From contig NZ_JHZA01000001.1 in NCBI RefSeq assembly GCF_000621165.1, forward strand, positions 992,001 through 1,056,000: a stretch of DNA of 64,000 bases, read 5' to 3'. Both the position numbers and the translations under genes were made by a program. This document shows, piece after piece, positions 63,081 to 64,000 of this stretch. The notes beneath the pieces are model-generated. The model worked only from the letters and a program-made list of their open reading frames with translations, searched no databases and had not been told where the DNA came from. This DNA is from Enterovibrio calviensis DSM 14347. Its GTDB lineage: Bacteria; Pseudomonadota; Gammaproteobacteria; Enterobacterales; Vibrionaceae. Numbering within the stretch: position 1 is the first letter of the stretch; every line of letters begins with the position of its first letter.

Positions 63081-64000
63081 TGTGGAAGTATTGGGATATT
63101 GGTTCTGTAGATATTGAACAATATAACTACCGATTGAATGAACCAACTCTAGTAGATGCTTATGGTTTCTCTATTCTCGGTGATTACTTTCAAGGGTATC
63201 AGGCAGCACATCAGTATGCTTACGATGTACTTACTGGTGTTCGTGTAGCAGGTCAGGCAGAGATTGCAGCATGTGAACGATACATCTATGACCTTCAACG
63301 TGAAGACCTTGTATTTGATACTGATGAGGTAGATTTCATTCTGCTTATTGCTAACCAGTTGAAGCACCCTAAAGGTGCTCTAGCAGGTGAACCATTCAGG
63401 CTACTACCATTCATGCAGTTCATTCTTGCTCAGATGTTTGGATGGTTCTATTCGGAGAAGGCAAGGGAAACACTACGTTATGAAAGAAGGTTTATAAAGA
63501 CCTCTTGTTTCGTTGCTCGTGGTAACAGTAAGACCTGTCTAGCAGCAGTAGCTTCTATTGCTAATATCCTGACCAATGAGAATGGTTCACCTACAGGTAT
63601 CTGTGCTGCATCGGTAACTAAGCAGGCTCGTTTAGCATTCGAAGATATTACCAAGATGATTAAATCTAGTGCTCCTAGTATCAGGAAGAGATTTGAGATT
63701 CTACGTAATGAAATCAGATGCCCTGATGACGGACGTATCATCATTGCCAGTAGTGAAGCAGATACTCTTGATGGTATTCGTGGTTCAGGCTTACAGCTAT
63801 GTGATGAGATTCATGCTCACTCTAGCAGTGCTGTAGTAGATGTTCTTTCTACTGGTATGCAATCCTCTAAGAATCCTCAGATGCTCATGATAAGCACGGC
63901 AGGTACGAATACTCAGGGTTATGGTAGAGAGATATTCGACTACTCAGTAGATGTAGCTAAAGGTGCTCAGGAGAATGATAGATTCTTTTCTATTGTGTAC
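63080..64000 (+). CDS. Terminase large subunit, Terminase_1 type (cut by window edge)
   Basis: The frame runs without stop from ATG 63080 to the window end (307 codons). The ATPase Walker A variant is VARGNSKTCLAA (about 147-154) and Walker B is LQLCDEIHAH (D242, E243), followed by STAGTNTQGYG. It is the packaging motor and nuclease; the C-terminal nuclease domain lies outside. Start overlaps the small-subunit stop. Confidence 0.93.
   Translation, partial: MWKYWDIGSVDIEQYNYRLNEPTLVDAYGFSILGDYFQGYQAAHQYAYDVLTGVRVAGQAEIAACERYIYDLQREDLVFDTDEVDFILLIANQLKHPKGALAGEPFRLLPFMQFILAQMFGWFYSEKARETLRYERRFIKTSCFVARGNSKTCLAAVASIANILTNENGSPTGICAASVTKQARLAFEDITKMIKSSAPSIRKRFEILRNEIRCPDDGRIIIASSEADTLDGIRGSGLQLCDEIHAHSSSAVVDVLSTGMQSSKNPQMLMISTAGTNTQGYGREIFDYSVDVAKGAQENDRFFSIVY

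Larger units (their letters stand above)
51249..64000. mobile_element. Prophage, left portion, in the chitinase gene
   Basis: From the serine integrase to the terminase, the genes, lower GC, AGA/AGG-rich codon use and total lack of GATC all differ from the flanking chromosome. Leftward genes (52904-57012) and rightward genes (57160-64000) meet at a control region with a palindrome. P27-type small and Terminase_1-type large subunits indicate a tailed phage with HK97-like packaging. The right end is outside the window. Confidence 0.9.

Overview
The window looks like a chromosome segment of a marine Vibrio (Harveyi/Alginolyticus-type relatives are plausible). It carries an ectoine-degradation cluster, a two-adaptor RND pump of the VexIJK/VmeTUV type, a Cus-like copper exporter, a chitinase gene start and a YitT/tRNA-Gly locus. 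The species is inferred from gene content, not proven.

Layout. 1-2700: insertion-sequence debris (an IS110 transposase with a frameshift, a decayed IS3-type transposase) around a LacI-family regulator. 2843-16331: a sugar locus with an ABC importer, a GH65 phosphorylase, beta-phosphoglucomutase, an OmpG-like porin, a GH32 hydrolase, a GH13 sucrose phosphorylase and fructokinase. Its core resembles the E. coli ycjM-W/ompG cluster, with sucrose-splitting enzymes added. Palindromic operators precede the regulator, the importer and, with different spacing, the sucrose phosphorylase. 16500-24140: an ISAs1 remnant, tRNA-Gly(UCC), then an island bounded by two diverged copies of the yitT tail and, at the right end, a decayed tRNA-Gly 5' half. 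The island holds a methyltransferase, a BCCT transporter, an enolase-superfamily enzyme, an FAD oxidoreductase and a GntR regulator: a catabolic cassette of unknown substrate.

24067-33000: YitT, a small membrane protein and a five-gene copper operon behind a CueR-type promoter with a 19-bp spacer. Its CusB carries two CusF-like domains fused at the C terminus. 32971-39201: TetR regulator and a two-adaptor RND pump. 39284-47148: doeA-doeB-doeX-doeC-doeD with divergent enuR, converting ectoine towards aspartate. 47709-50311: a membrane PTS-IIC/EAL c-di-GMP phosphodiesterase fusion and an FKBP isomerase.

51249-64000: the left end of a prophage inserted in a chitinase gene, which keeps only its first 79 codons. 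A large serine integrase sits at the left end, followed by leftward genes (52904-57012), then rightward genes: ribbon-helix-helix protein, Rha-like regulator, homing-endonuclease-like protein, M15 endolysin-like peptidase, HNH nuclease, P27-type small terminase and a large terminase cut by the window edge. Two DNA-level signals set this segment apart: GATC is completely absent from 50826 to the end, and TGGTTC is strongly over-represented on one strand. The prophage also has iterons of GAATTTTCC, a 24-bp palindrome behind a tandem repeat, and several structured non-coding elements; these are the least explained parts of the window.
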